Made by a program: the position numbers and the translations under genes. From Promethearchaeota archaeon (GTDB taxonomy: Archaea > Asgardarchaeota > Lokiarchaeia > Sigyniarchaeales > SOKP01): 64,000 bases of DNA. Position 1 is the stretch's first letter. The number at the start of each line of letters is the position of its first letter. Positions 52,792-61,566 of this stretch are shown piece after piece. The notes under the pieces are model-generated. The model was not told the DNA's origin, did no database searches, and was given only the letters and a program-made list of their open reading frames with translations. The DNA is taken from positions 1-64,000 of the forward strand of contig JALGVJ010000038.1 in assembly GCA_029838195.1 (NCBI GenBank), in the 5' to 3' direction.

Positions 52792-54267
52792 CTAATTTGG
52801 TATAACGGGTAATAATATTAAAAATTTACTTCCTTTTGAATGGTCTCCCGTTATTCTATTTTCAATCCATATCTTTCCTTTATAACTATTAATGATCAAC
52901 TTCGTTAAATAAAGTCCAATTCCCATCCTAAAAGATTTAGATTCATGCATTTTTTCTATCGAAAAAATCATTTCTTTCCTCTCATCTCCAATTCCCCTTC
53001 CATTATCAATGAATTCTATCTTTGCATATTCCCTTTCTTTAACTTCTCGTGAGAGGTTTATGATAATTTCTTTAACTTCAGAATCATTATGAACGATTGC
53101 ATTTGTTAAAATATTTTTAAATACATCCTCAAGAAGTTTATTAGCTATAACATATAATTTTAAATTGTTAAGATTTAGAGTAATATTCACGTTCTTGTCT
53201 TGAAATCTTTTTTTTATTGTCTTGATTGATTTTCTTAACATTCTATTGAGAGCAATGGGCTTTAATTCTAATGATATGTTTTCGAGTTCAGAGATTTTAT
53301 TAACATTTGTCGATAATTTTATTCCTTGTTTTACTTGTTTTTTTAAAACGAAAATATTTTTTTTCAATATATTTCTATCAATAGAGTTAGCATTCAAATA
53401 GGTATCACATAACTGCAGGCCTAAATAAATTCCTTGCAAAAGATTATTAATGTCATGAACAAATATATCTTTATATAAATTAGTTTTCTGAATTACTTCT
53501 TTAAGATTTGCCTCTAAAATCTTTATGGGAGTAATATCCCAAGCAAAAACTAATATTTCTTTTATTTTATTGTTTTTTTTGATGGGAACCGAAATAACTT
53601 CGAGTGGAATCTGTTTTCCATCTTTATATTTAGACACTGTCTGATAATGAAATTCACTTGAATTGCCTTTTAATCTTTTTCTAAATTTTCTTAATGTAAT
53701 TTTCAAATGATGCATGGGTAAAAACTTTGAAAAAGGATTGTTTAACACATCTTCTTTGGTATAACCACTTAATTCTAACCCTTTTTCATTTATATATTTG
53801 ATTCTTCCCTTGAGATCAAGAATTACTAGAAAATCAACCCCATGTTTAGCAAAAATTTTATATTTTTTTTCAAAATTTTCTACTTTATCTTCCAGTTGTT
53901 TTTTGTCCGAAATATCATTGAAAACTAAATTCAAGAAATCCTTATTTCCTATATTTATCAATTTACCATTTAAAGCCGCACAAAATTTACTCCCTTCTTT
54001 TCTTCTTAATTGCATTTCATAATTCTCTATAGCTCCTTGTTCTCTTAATAATGTAAGCACATGCCTAAAGTCTTCAGATTTCTCAAAAAATTTTAAAAAA
54101 GTTGTATTTTTAAGCTCTTGAAAAGTATATCCCGTTAAAATCTCCATTTTTAAATTCATTACTAAAATATTTCCCCTTAGATCAGAGATGATCATTCCAC
54201 AAGGAGTAATATCAAATACTTTTTTGTAGTAATGAAAATTTTTAAATAATTCTTGTTCAATTTTCAT
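52792..54267 (-). CDS. Cytoplasmic PAS-PAS sensor histidine kinase
   Basis: 491 residues, no TM segment. The first PAS (about 12-125) begins DITPCGMIISDLRGNILVMN; the second (about 137-255) begins HGVDFLVILDLKGRIKYINE and ends with PAC-like HYQTVSKYKDGKQIPLEV. The H box is LYKDIFVHDINNLLQGIYL (about residue 277). The HATPase has EDVFKNILTNAIVHNDSE, IEFIDNGRGIGDERKEMIF and FRMGIGLYLTKLII. First gene of a three-gene operon with the regulator at 52394-52759 and the membrane kinase at 51096-52391. Confidence 0.9.
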   Translation of the reverse strand: MKIEQELFKNFHYYKKVFDITPCGMIISDLRGNILVMNLKMEILTGYTFQELKNTTFLKFFEKSEDFRHVLTLLREQGAIENYEMQLRRKEGSKFCAALNGKLINIGNKDFLNLVFNDISDKKQLEDKVENFEKKYKIFAKHGVDFLVILDLKGRIKYINEKGLELSGYTKEDVLNNPFSKFLPMHHLKITLRKFRKRLKGNSSEFHYQTVSKYKDGKQIPLEVISVPIKKNNKIKEILVFAWDITPIKILEANLKEVIQKTNLYKDIFVHDINNLLQGIYLGLQLCDTYLNANSIDRNILKKNIFVLKKQVKQGIKLSTNVNKISELENISLELKPIALNRMLRKSIKTIKKRFQDKNVNITLNLNNLKLYVIANKLLEDVFKNILTNAIVHNDSEVKEIIINLSREVKEREYAKIEFIDNGRGIGDERKEMIFSIEKMHESKSFRMGIGLYLTKLIINSYKGKIWIENRITGDHSKGSKFLILLPVIPN

Positions 54268-54793
54268 TATTTATTTCTATTTATCAGTACTTAATCGCTA
54301 GATCATATAGAAAATTATACTTTTCCTCTTTTGAATCGCTAACTTCATAAGGGAAAAGGAAGATAGTATAGTACATGATAATATATAATAATTATTTTCG
54401 GAAAGATTCCTTTTCTACTTTTTCTCTAATTACTAAAGAACATTCTTTTTATAAAAATGTTTTGCATCCTCTCTTGACTTCTTTTACGAAGCCACAAGAA
54501 GGCCGGAAGGTAGCCCATTCCAGCCAGGAAAACTCCATGCTCATGTTCCTAAATGCATTATTAAGATACACCCAAAATTCGGGACCTCAGCTGCTTGAGC
54601 GAAAGTTATATTTACTATTAAATGGGAATATTGAGCCCTTCATTAAAGACACGCACATTCTACTTCATTCTTCATAGTTAAAAAAATTCTAAGGAGTTTA
54701 AAATCTCGATATGTATCTTGTTTTTATGAAATCAATAAGAAATTTTTTATAAAAGAATACTTTTTTTGTCATAACCCTATTATTACAAATCAT
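54268..54793. other. Spacer with a locally GC-richer, once-coding-looking block
   Basis: 526 nt between divergent transcripts. Around 54480-54600, G+C rises. A + strand frame to 54677 reads SQENSMLMFLNALLRYTQNS then GPQLLERKLYLLLNG; another frame over the same block reads PEGSPFQPGKLHAHVPK. It may be a gene fragment, but neither frame was recognised and no start signal is present. Confidence 0.4.
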
Positions 54794-54884
54794 TTTTAGG
54801 TACGACCGTCTTATATTAAATTCAAATCAACTAAAAATTTGAATGATAATGACTAATAGTAAAGAATGGAGTCCTTATATCCTC
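54794..54884. repeat. 91-bp direct repeat, right copy, spanning the mvhD start
   Basis: Partner of 50275-50365. The two copies bracket the two-component cluster (4.4 kb). Here the repeat runs into an intact mvhD reading frame, so this copy is the functional original and the left one is a truncated duplicate. Confidence 0.9.
54811..54844 (+). promoter_or_regulatory. Promoter and 8-bp inverted repeat before the mvhD-fwd operon
   Basis: A TATA-like TTATATTAAA (54811-54820) lies about 25-30 nt before the ATG, which suggests a leaderless or very short leader. ATTCAAAT (54820-54827) and ATTTGAAT (54837-54844) form a perfect 8-bp inverted repeat with a 9-nt spacer overlapping the start codon, an operator-like arrangement. 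In the left repeat copy both arms are conserved while spacer bases differ. Confidence 0.5.
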
Positions 54885-55292
54885 GGAATCTGCTGTAACT
54901 GGTGTACGTACGCCGGGGCTGACCAAGCTGGCACTTCTCGCATGCAGCGACCCCCAAATCTTCGCATCATGCGTGTCATGTGTGGTGGACGCGTTGAACC
55001 TCAATTCGTTCTTGACGCCCTCATGCAAGGTGTCGATGGTGTCTTGGTTTCCCATTGCCATCCAGGAGACTGCCATTATGTCGAAGGAAATTATAAAACC
55101 ATTCGAAAAATTCCCATGCTACACCTCTACTTGAAGCAATTCGGAATTAATCCTAAACGAGTCAAATATACTTTCGTTTCGGCATCGGAAGGAGCAGAAC
55201 TCACCGAAATCGTCAAGGAATTCGTGGAAGAACTGAAAGAATTGGGGCCTAATCCCATCAATCAAACAACTAAAAAGGAGGGAGCAAATTAA
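54843..55292 (+). CDS. mvhD: F420-non-reducing hydrogenase/heterodisulfide reductase subunit D (MvhD-like)
   Basis: 149 residues. The FlpD/MvhD signature is seen: ILGICCNWCTYAGADQAGTS at about 15-34, IRIMRVMCGGRVEPQFVL-type MCGGRV, and VSHCHPGDCHYVEGN at about 69-83, with cysteines for a [2Fe-2S] cluster. MvhD links a hydrogenase or formate dehydrogenase to HdrA. Starting ATG 54843 or 54849 both possible. It heads the fwd gene cluster, so Fwd, Hdr and MvhD may form one electron-transfer assembly; no MvhA/MvhG genes are in the window. Confidence 0.9.
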   Translation: MIMTNSKEWSPYILGICCNWCTYAGADQAGTSRMQRPPNLRIMRVMCGGRVEPQFVLDALMQGVDGVLVSHCHPGDCHYVEGNYKTIRKIPMLHLYLKQFGINPKRVKYTFVSASEGAELTEIVKEFVEELKELGPNPINQTTKKEGAN

Positions 55293-55293
55293 A

Positions 55294-55554
55294 ATGCAAA
55301 TATACATGCTGAAAATTAATAAGAATACATGTACGGGCTGTAATGCATGTGTCGTGAGTTGTCCAATTAATTTTAATCAATTGAGAAAAATGAGCTACTT
55401 GAATGAAGAAAATGCTGTCATTTTAGTAAAAAATGGGATTGCTACGCCCATTTATGATGAAAAAAGGGAGATTAACTGCGATGGTTGCGGAATATGCGTC
55501 CAGATCTGCCCACAAGTAGCCATAAAAATAAATTGCGTGGAGGAGGTGATATGA
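55294..55554 (+). CDS. 2x[4Fe-4S] ferredoxin, FwdG-like
   Basis: 86 residues from ATG 55294 behind AAGGAGGGAG. Two cluster motifs, CTGCNACVVSCPINFNQL (about 11) and CDGCGICVQICPQ (about 63), with a longer insert between them than in plain ferredoxins, as in FwdG/molybdenum-enzyme-associated ferredoxins. It is the electron-transfer partner of the Fwd complex. It follows mvhD after 1 nt. Confidence 0.85.
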   Translation: MQIYMLKINKNTCTGCNACVVSCPINFNQLRKMSYLNEENAVILVKNGIATPIYDEKREINCDGCGICVQICPQVAIKINCVEEVI

Positions 55555-55558
55555 AAAA

Positions 55559-56281
55559 GTGTCTTTCCCAAAAATAACCAGAAATATTTCAAAAGAACAA
55601 GAACAAGTAAAAGTTCAATTTCTCACGGAAAGCTTGGAACTTATTTTAGATAGAGCAAAATGTGTAGGTTGTGGGACTTGTGCAAGAGTGTGTCCTAAAG
55701 AAGCTATTAGTAGAGGACCCGTGGGTGCTTCACGACGCTTTCCGACCACCGAAAATATCATTCCTGAAGTATATGACCCAAAGAAATGCTCATTTTGCGC
55801 CACGTGCGTGATCATGTGTCCTTTTAGTGCGCTCACGTTTAAGAAAAATGGAGAAGTGGTTAATTTAGAAGATCTCACGCTTATTAGCGAGAAAGCCATG
55901 CCTGAATTGAAATTCGAAGTTAAAAAAGTTAAAAATAATGAAGGCGTTGAGCGCGTGGTCAAGCAATATGTCAAGGCTAGCGTGAGTATTGATAATGAAG
56001 TATGTGCGGGCGGATGCAGTAGTTGTGCCATTGTTTGTCCAACGGGGGCCATTAGCATTGCGAAGAAACCGGAAAAAGGATGGGAAGCCTCAGCAAAAGT
56101 CGAGGTCGTAGATGAAGCGAAGTGTGTAGGCTGCGGGGCTTGCGATAACGTATGTCCAACAGGCGCAGTCCAATTAAGGATCGAGGAAGTGCATTATTCA
56201 GGCGAATATAATGAGATATTTTGGGATCCGCTCATTGAGAGATTAAAAGATTTAAGATGGAGTAAAAAGGAGGAGGAGTGA
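55559..56281 (+). CDS. Polyferredoxin with four [4Fe-4S] motifs, FwdF-like
   Basis: 240 residues. The start is GTG 55559, 9 nt after GGAGGAGGTG; an ATG at 55551 is out of frame. Cluster motifs are CVGCGTCARVCPKEAI, CSFCATCVIMCPF, CAGGCSSCAIVCPT (an insertion in the first spacing) and CVGCGACDNVCPTGAV. It is shorter than methanogen FwdF (8 clusters in about 350 residues) but in the right operon position. It conducts electrons to and from the tungsten/molybdenum site. Confidence 0.82.
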   Translation: MSFPKITRNISKEQEQVKVQFLTESLELILDRAKCVGCGTCARVCPKEAISRGPVGASRRFPTTENIIPEVYDPKKCSFCATCVIMCPFSALTFKKNGEVVNLEDLTLISEKAMPELKFEVKKVKNNEGVERVVKQYVKASVSIDNEVCAGGCSSCAIVCPTGAISIAKKPEKGWEASAKVEVVDEAKCVGCGACDNVCPTGAVQLRIEEVHYSGEYNEIFWDPLIERLKDLRWSKKEEE

Positions 56282-56283
56282 AA

Positions 56284-56682
56284 ATGAGTTTGGATAATTT
56301 AATTTTATTAACCGGACGCACCATTAATCAAGGGATTGCTTTAGAAGGGAGCAAGTTGGGGAGGGAAAACGTGCGGGCAGCGGCAATTTGTGCCTTTGAT
56401 AAGGAGGATTTCAAGAAATTAAATTGTTTAGCGGGGACACCAGTTAAAGTATCAACGGAGCATGGGGAAGTAGTGGTATATTCTACGATTTCGGAGGAGG
56501 GCCCTCATCCCGGGATAATTTTTATTCCGTTAGGGCCTTGGGCGAATCAAGTGGTAAATCCCGATTCTCAATCTTGTGGTACTCCGACGTATAAAGGGAT
56601 AAAAGCGAAGGTGGAAGTCGTGAAGAATGGGAAGGTATTAGACGCGTTAGATTTGATTAAAAATTTAAAGGAGGAGGCATGA
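56284..56682 (+). CDS. fwdD: Formylmethanofuran dehydrogenase subunit D
   Basis: 132 residues from ATG 56284 (SD GGAGGAGGAG); the GTG 56278 is an alternative. The molybdopterin-dinucleotide-binding domain features are LLTGRTINQGIALEGSK at the N-terminus, CLAGTPVKVSTEHGEVVV, and the C-terminal motif IFIPLGPWANQVVNPDSQSC then GTPTYKGIK. In methanogens it caps the FwdB active site. It overlaps fwdB by 4 nt. Confidence 0.92.
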   Translation: MSLDNLILLTGRTINQGIALEGSKLGRENVRAAAICAFDKEDFKKLNCLAGTPVKVSTEHGEVVVYSTISEEGPHPGIIFIPLGPWANQVVNPDSQSCGTPTYKGIKAKVEVVKNGKVLDALDLIKNLKEEA

Positions 56683-57964
56683 AAATCATGGAAAAGAAAT
56701 ACAAGACCGTGTATGATGTGGCATGTCCATTTTGCGGGACGCTTTGTGATGATGTGGAGGTAGACGTGGATATTAAGAAAGGAGAGATTATTGAAGTGAG
56801 AAATGCGTGTCAGATTGGAACTAAAAAGTTCTTTTCTTCCAATCCCAGTGCGCATCGATATACAAAACCGTTAATTAAGAAGAACGGTACCCACGTAGAG
56901 GCATCTTGGGAAGAAGCAATTGAAAGGGCAGCAGATATTTTAGTGAAAGCGAAACGTCCCTTACTATATGGTTTTTCCAGTACAGAATGTGAGGCTCAAT
57001 CAAAAGGAGTGATCTTGGCAGAGGAATTAGGAGGTATATTGGATAACACAGCTTCAGTTTGTCATGGTCCTTCCTTGTTAGCCATTCAAGATGTGGGTGC
57101 ACCTCTTTCGACCTTAGGAGAATTCAAGAATCGGGCCGATTTAGTAATATTTTGGGGCTCGAATCCCGTACATGCGCATCCTCGTCATCTTGGGAGATAT
57201 AGTGAGTTCGTTAGGGGATTCTTTAGAAGGGACGGAAGAAATGAGCGGTTTGTCGTGGTGGTAGATCCGAGAAACACGCATACAGCTCAAATCGCTGATT
57301 TATACATTCCCATTCGGCCAAATGAGGATTATGAATTGATTAATGCAATTCGTGCTCTTTTAAGAGGAGTTGAATTAGATGAACAAGAAATTTCGGGAGT
57401 ACCCTTGGAAAAGATAAAAGAATTAGTGAGTGTCCTTAAATCGCACATCATCGGAACATTGATGCTGCAATTTGTTTGGTACGCGAGTTAAATGATCACA
57501 CGAAATTTCTTTTATTACCCATGCGGGGGCATTATAACGTTACGGGGGCAAATGTAGTCTTCACGTGGAATACGGGGTATGGATATTCCATTGATTTTTC
57601 AAAAGGGTATCCTCGTTATAATCCCGGAGAATTCTCAAGCGTGGACGTTTTATTAAGAGATGAGATCGATGCATCCTTAATCGTGGCGTCGGATCCTGCC
57701 AGTAATTTTCCGGCAGCGGCAGTTAAGAATCTATTCAAACATCCATTAATAGTTCTTGAACCTCATGAGACGCCAACCTCCATGTTCGCGGATGTCATTT
57801 TACCACCGGCTTTTGCCGGCATAGAAGTGGAAGGTACGGCCTATCGCATGGATAAAATACCCATTCGATTAAGAAAAGTAAAGGATGCTCCTGAAGGATG
57901 CTTGAGTGATAAAGAGATCTTGGAATTAATAATTGAAAAAGTGAAAGAAAAAAAAGGTGAATGA
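56679..57964 (+). pseudogene. fwdB: Formylmethanofuran dehydrogenase subunit B, broken by an out-of-frame deletion
   Basis: The first part (56679-57448, 257 codons) has CPFCGTLCDDVEVDVD, the metal-ligand Cys in TASVCHGPSLLAIQD (Cys, not Sec) and SNPVHAHPRHLGRYSEF. The second part, from about 57449 to 57964 in another frame, starts HRNIDAAICLVRELND and continues MRGHYNVTG, FPAAAVKNL and EGTAYRMDKIPIRL. Compared with methanogen FwdB, some 17 residues (the glycine-rich segment just before GKHRN) are missing between VLKS and HRN, and the frame is lost. As read, the first frame ends at a TAA (57489-57491). The catalytic subunit is therefore split unless this is an assembly error. Confidence 0.85.
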
Positions 57965-58775
57965 TTTGGCAGAAATCAAATTAAAATTAAAAAATAAATT
58001 GACCTTTCCTTTAGAAGCAGAATCCATCACGCCCGATAATTTTGCTGGAAAATCCTTGGAGGAGATTAAAAAATTACCCGTGTATTACGGGAATGAAGAG
58101 GCGACCATTGGAGACTTTTTTGATGTCTCCGGCAAAACGAGCAAGCTGGAGGAAATGAAAATCATCATGGAGGGAGATCTTTCCAAGGTAAAACGCATTG
58201 GAGAGAAAATGTCTGGAGGAGTAATCGAGATTAAGGGAAATGTAGGAATGCACGTGGGAAATCAAATGAAAGGAGGAAAAATCGTGGTAAATGGAAATGC
58301 AGATGATTGGGCAGGAGCCATGCTTCAAGGAGGAGAGCTCATCATAAATGGAGATGCAGGAAATTATGTTGGAGCCGCTTATAGAGGGTATTGGATTGGC
58401 ATGACAAATGGCGTGATTCGGGTAAAAGGGAAGGTAGGAATGGAGGCGCTATTATGGGCTCGAAGCTCCAAAGGGGCAAAAAAATGGCCAATATTATATT
58501 GCGGTAGTGCTGCGGGCTTTTTAGGGGCTCATAATCACGGAGGCACGATAATCGTGGAAGGAGATTGTGAACGCTGCGTGGGTGCAGATCAAGCATGGGG
58601 TACCATAGTAATAAAGGGCAAGGTATCCCGATTATTGCCATCGTTCAAGAAACTTGGAGAAGTTTCTGAAATAGAATTGCCCAATGGAGAGAAAATAACG
58701 GGTAAATTTGTAGAACTAAGCGGGGATCATAGCGTTAAAAAAGAGACGAATGGTCGTCTCTATGTAGCTGCATGA
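57957..58775 (+). CDS. fwdC: Formylmethanofuran dehydrogenase subunit C
   Basis: 272 residues, typical length. The right-handed beta-helix is built of GxxGxxxG-type repeats (GNVGMHVGNQMKGGKIVVNG, GDAGNYVGAAYRGYWIGMTN, GDCERCVGADQAWGTIVI) as in FwdC and the C-terminal domain of glutamate synthase. It is a structural partner of FwdA in known complexes. Start GTG 57957 overlapping the fwdB stop (TTG 57966 possible). Followed by T-rich sequence that may end the operon (58785-58825). Confidence 0.92.
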   Translation: MNDLAEIKLKLKNKLTFPLEAESITPDNFAGKSLEEIKKLPVYYGNEEATIGDFFDVSGKTSKLEEMKIIMEGDLSKVKRIGEKMSGGVIEIKGNVGMHVGNQMKGGKIVVNGNADDWAGAMLQGGELIINGDAGNYVGAAYRGYWIGMTNGVIRVKGKVGMEALLWARSSKGAKKWPILYCGSAAGFLGAHNHGGTIIVEGDCERCVGADQAWGTIVIKGKVSRLLPSFKKLGEVSEIELPNGEKITGKFVELSGDHSVKKETNGRLYVAA

Positions 58776-59037
58776 TTAATTTTCATTTTTATTGTATTTT
58801 TATTTCTTCTTTCATTTCTTTTTGTACATGAATTTCAGAAAAATTGTATTTGGTACGACAATTTAATTTTGAGTTCGATTTCGATAAAATATTTCTTACT
58901 AAATGAAAATGGGGCAAGAAATAAAGAGATTTCAAAATAAGGCTAAAAAAATAGGGATAAAAGGATCTTTTAAATAAAAAGAAGGTTTATTAACGTGACA
59001 AAAGAAATATGTATTAAATTTAAGTAAAAAAAAATAA

Positions 59038-59442
59038 ATGGTTAAAATGGATAATAAGGAAAGATATTACAAGTATTTATTCATTACGGGGGCTTTTTTC
59101 AACTGGATCAATGCCTTGACATTCACGATCCTTAGCATCTTTTTTCCAGAGGTTTTTACTTTATTTGGAACGTTAATACCTCCCACGCTTTTTTTCCTGC
59201 ACTCGCTATTAGGACTCATTTTCACCTATGGAATAGGATATTTCATCGTCGGATTAGATATTACGAAGAATAGAGGTGTCGTGTGGCTTGGAGTGATAAG
59301 CAAGCTATTTTTCTTTACCACGTGCGTTCTTTATTTTCTGCTTGGAGAAATCGCAGGAATAATTGTAATATTAGGTTCAGGTGATCTCATATATGCGTGT
59401 TTATTTATCGAGTTTTTAATGAAATTTAAAAAAAAGGAGTAA
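59038..59442 (+). CDS. Small membrane protein, four TM segments
   Basis: 134 residues with TM segments at about 13-35, 45-65, 80-100 and 105-125, and a basic cytoplasmic end (KFKKKE). Loop motif GYFIVGLDITKNRG after TM2. No family recognised. Confidence 0.65.
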   Translation: MVKMDNKERYYKYLFITGAFFNWINALTFTILSIFFPEVFTLFGTLIPPTLFFLHSLLGLIFTYGIGYFIVGLDITKNRGVVWLGVISKLFFFTTCVLYFLLGEIAGIIVILGSGDLIYACLFIEFLMKFKKKE

Positions 59443-59476
59443 AGCCCGATACTTAGGATTTTGGCAAATTATAACT

Positions 59477-59510
59477 CTTTTTATTTTTTATTTTTTATTT
59501 TTTATTTCTT
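59477..59510. terminator. T-rich terminator between convergent genes
   Basis: Four tandem TTTTTTA heptamers (ATTTTTTATTTTTTATTTTT) lie between the stop codons of the convergent genes at 59442 and 59502. T runs on the coding strand end archaeal transcripts, so this should stop the rightward transcript. Confidence 0.55.
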
Positions 59511-60365
59511 TCCTCCTTCTATTTTCAATAACATGTTTTCAATGAAATCATGGCTAAACACTTTAAAGATCTCAATTAATCTCCACCAGCGGGGCACGAA
59601 AAACTCTTTTCTATAAGAGAGAGAGGCCTTGAAGATGCTTTTTGCTATATCTTTTGCGGTAACATATTGATAAAGAAAGCCTCTTTTTTGATAATCCTTG
59701 GACCATTGTTGTAAATCAGAAGAGGCAGCCCAGAATTGCGTGCTTGCGGGAGCCGGACATGCGGTTATGACTTGAATATAATCTCCTCTCATGATATATT
59801 CCATGCGCAAGGAGTCAGCGAGGGCGATTACAGCATGCTTGCTCATGCTATACGCCGCTAAATGGGGAATGCCTGTTTTGCCCGCAGAACTAGCAGTAAA
59901 AATCAATTGTCCTTCTCTCCTTTCAGGATTTTCTTTTGTTGGAGAAGGCCTGCCGATATAAGGAAAAGCTGCTTGAAGGACCAGCCATATGCCATCTACA
60001 TTTACTGCCATAATTTTTCTATATTGCTCGAAGCTCTGATCGTCAGCAATTGAGAATTTATTTCCGATACCCGCATTATTATGAAGAATGTCGATGTATT
60101 TTTCCTTTTCTACAATTTTTTTTATTACGGCTTGTATTTGTTTCCGATCCGTGACATCACACTCAAGGGCTTCAGCATGGATGGCTCCTAATTCCTTGAG
60201 CTCTTCTAAGAAGGGGGTTGAAATCAAATTAGGCAAATCCAATAGGTACATGCGCATTTTTAATGTAGCGAATTTTTTACACACCTCTTTACCTATATCC
60301 CCAAAAGCGCCCGTAATCACAAATATCTTATTTTCATACCATTTCTTCTTCATGGATCTTACCAC
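59502..60365 (-). CDS. Short-chain dehydrogenase/reductase
   Basis: 287 residues. NAD(P)-binding IFVITGAFGDIGKEVCKKF (TGxxxxIG; Ala-Phe-Gly-Asp inside is unusual), LLDLPNL after the second strand (Asp favours NAD), structural HNNAGIGN, active site FTASSAGKTGIPHLAAYSMSKH with Ser, Tyr and Lys (Y-x3-K). The C-terminal 40 residues form an extra helical tail ending LKIEGGKK. An NAD-dependent oxidoreductase of a hydroxyl substrate, identity unknown. Confidence 0.85.
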   Translation of the reverse strand: MVRSMKKKWYENKIFVITGAFGDIGKEVCKKFATLKMRMYLLDLPNLISTPFLEELKELGAIHAEALECDVTDRKQIQAVIKKIVEKEKYIDILHNNAGIGNKFSIADDQSFEQYRKIMAVNVDGIWLVLQAAFPYIGRPSPTKENPERREGQLIFTASSAGKTGIPHLAAYSMSKHAVIALADSLRMEYIMRGDYIQVITACPAPASTQFWAASSDLQQWSKDYQKRGFLYQYVTAKDIAKSIFKASLSYRKEFFVPRWWRLIEIFKVFSHDFIENMLLKIEGGKK

Positions 60366-60558
60366 TTACGATCAAGTACTTTTTCATTAGCATGCACTAA
60401 TTAAATTTTTATAAGTATTAAAATCCTCAAGGTATTCATTATCGGTCTACCTAAATTTATTAAGAAAAATTATCATTAATAAAATAAACTATTATTTCCC
60501 TTAAAAATCAACTTAATTTAAATAAAAATTTTAATCATTAATATAGTGAAAGCAAACC

Positions 60559-61287
60559 ATGAGCACTCAAAATGCATTAATTGTTCGCGGAGTTGTATTC
60601 ATTTTTACGGTTTTTGCATTTTTAACGCCGCTCTATACTCTTGGATGGGAAGTTGAGTCACACGGCACTCAATTTTACAGTAGTTCCGGAAGTCTAATTG
60701 AAATCCATGGGTACGGCATAAATTTATACAATTTAACGTATAACGAAGATGAACGACGGGTGTCTTCTGAAGAAATAGATCTTCCGCCGGGTGTAGATGA
60801 ATATAGCGGTGGAATTGGATTAACCAGCCTGCTTGCTATTATCATGCAGCTGATAACATTGATAGCATTATATACCAATCATCCAAAAGTTTCAATGCTG
60901 TTCGCCATTTTTGCCATATTTATCTTTATTGGACTAATGATATTCGTAACAACCGTGAAAAATTATTTTGAAGAAGGATTCGAAGCACAATTTAATAGGA
61001 AATTTACGAATGGAAAGGCGTATATTGAAAGTTATGAAATTCCTAACGAGGATGGTTCCGGTACTACTCTCTCGTTTTTCATAAAACCAGATGATAAAGT
61101 TGGGAAAGGAGAGCCCACCTTATCCCAACCTGGCCAAGTAATTCAACCCGCTGTTGTTATTCCAGTCCAACAAGTGAGTCCACCCCCAGTGCAGAGAAGA
61201 GAGGTGCGGCATTGCCCCGAATGTGGCCAACTGCGGAAAGAAAATGAGAAATATTGCACGTATTGCGGGCGCGAATTTAAAGATTGA
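60559..61287 (+). CDS. Membrane protein with C-terminal zinc ribbon
   Basis: 242 residues. TM1 at about 9-28, an extracytoplasmic segment of about 50 residues, then TM2 and TM3 at about 80-118. A cytoplasmic or extracytoplasmic linker rich in Pro/Gln (QVIQPAVVIPVQQVSPPPV) leads to a zinc ribbon HCPECGQLRKENEKYCTYCG (about 219-238). Zinc-ribbon plus TM proteins of this layout are common in archaea. Role unknown. Confidence 0.7.
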   Translation: MSTQNALIVRGVVFIFTVFAFLTPLYTLGWEVESHGTQFYSSSGSLIEIHGYGINLYNLTYNEDERRVSSEEIDLPPGVDEYSGGIGLTSLLAIIMQLITLIALYTNHPKVSMLFAIFAIFIFIGLMIFVTTVKNYFEEGFEAQFNRKFTNGKAYIESYEIPNEDGSGTTLSFFIKPDDKVGKGEPTLSQPGQVIQPAVVIPVQQVSPPPVQRREVRHCPECGQLRKENEKYCTYCGREFKD

Positions 61288-61566
61288 TTTTTCTTTTTTT
61301 GTATTATCATTAAATTTTTTTATTTTTTTAGTTGATCTATTTTTCAAATATTAAAAGCATCTTATTCTTGTCAAAAAGATGCATGGTTTCTATTAGATGG
61401 TCATTCCGTAAAATTCCCATCAATTTCCCTTTAAAAATGAGTTTTCATGATTGAAAAGGGATTGGAACTTTATTTTTAACTTAATTTTTTAATTTAGCTT
61501 GCTGTTAATTTTATCATTACCATTCTTGGGAAACATTTTAATTAAGAGCCCTAATTTATTTTATTT

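Noticed and set aside
54375..54677. 100-residue frame before mvhD
   Set aside because: No ribosome binding site, another frame over the same block looks equally coding-like; listed only as a possible relic in the spacer.
56679..57491. Selenocysteine or programmed frameshifting as explanation for the split fwdB
   Set aside because: The W/Mo ligand is an ordinary TGT Cys, the first frame ends in TAA, and about 17 conserved residues are physically missing at the junction, so a deletion fits better.
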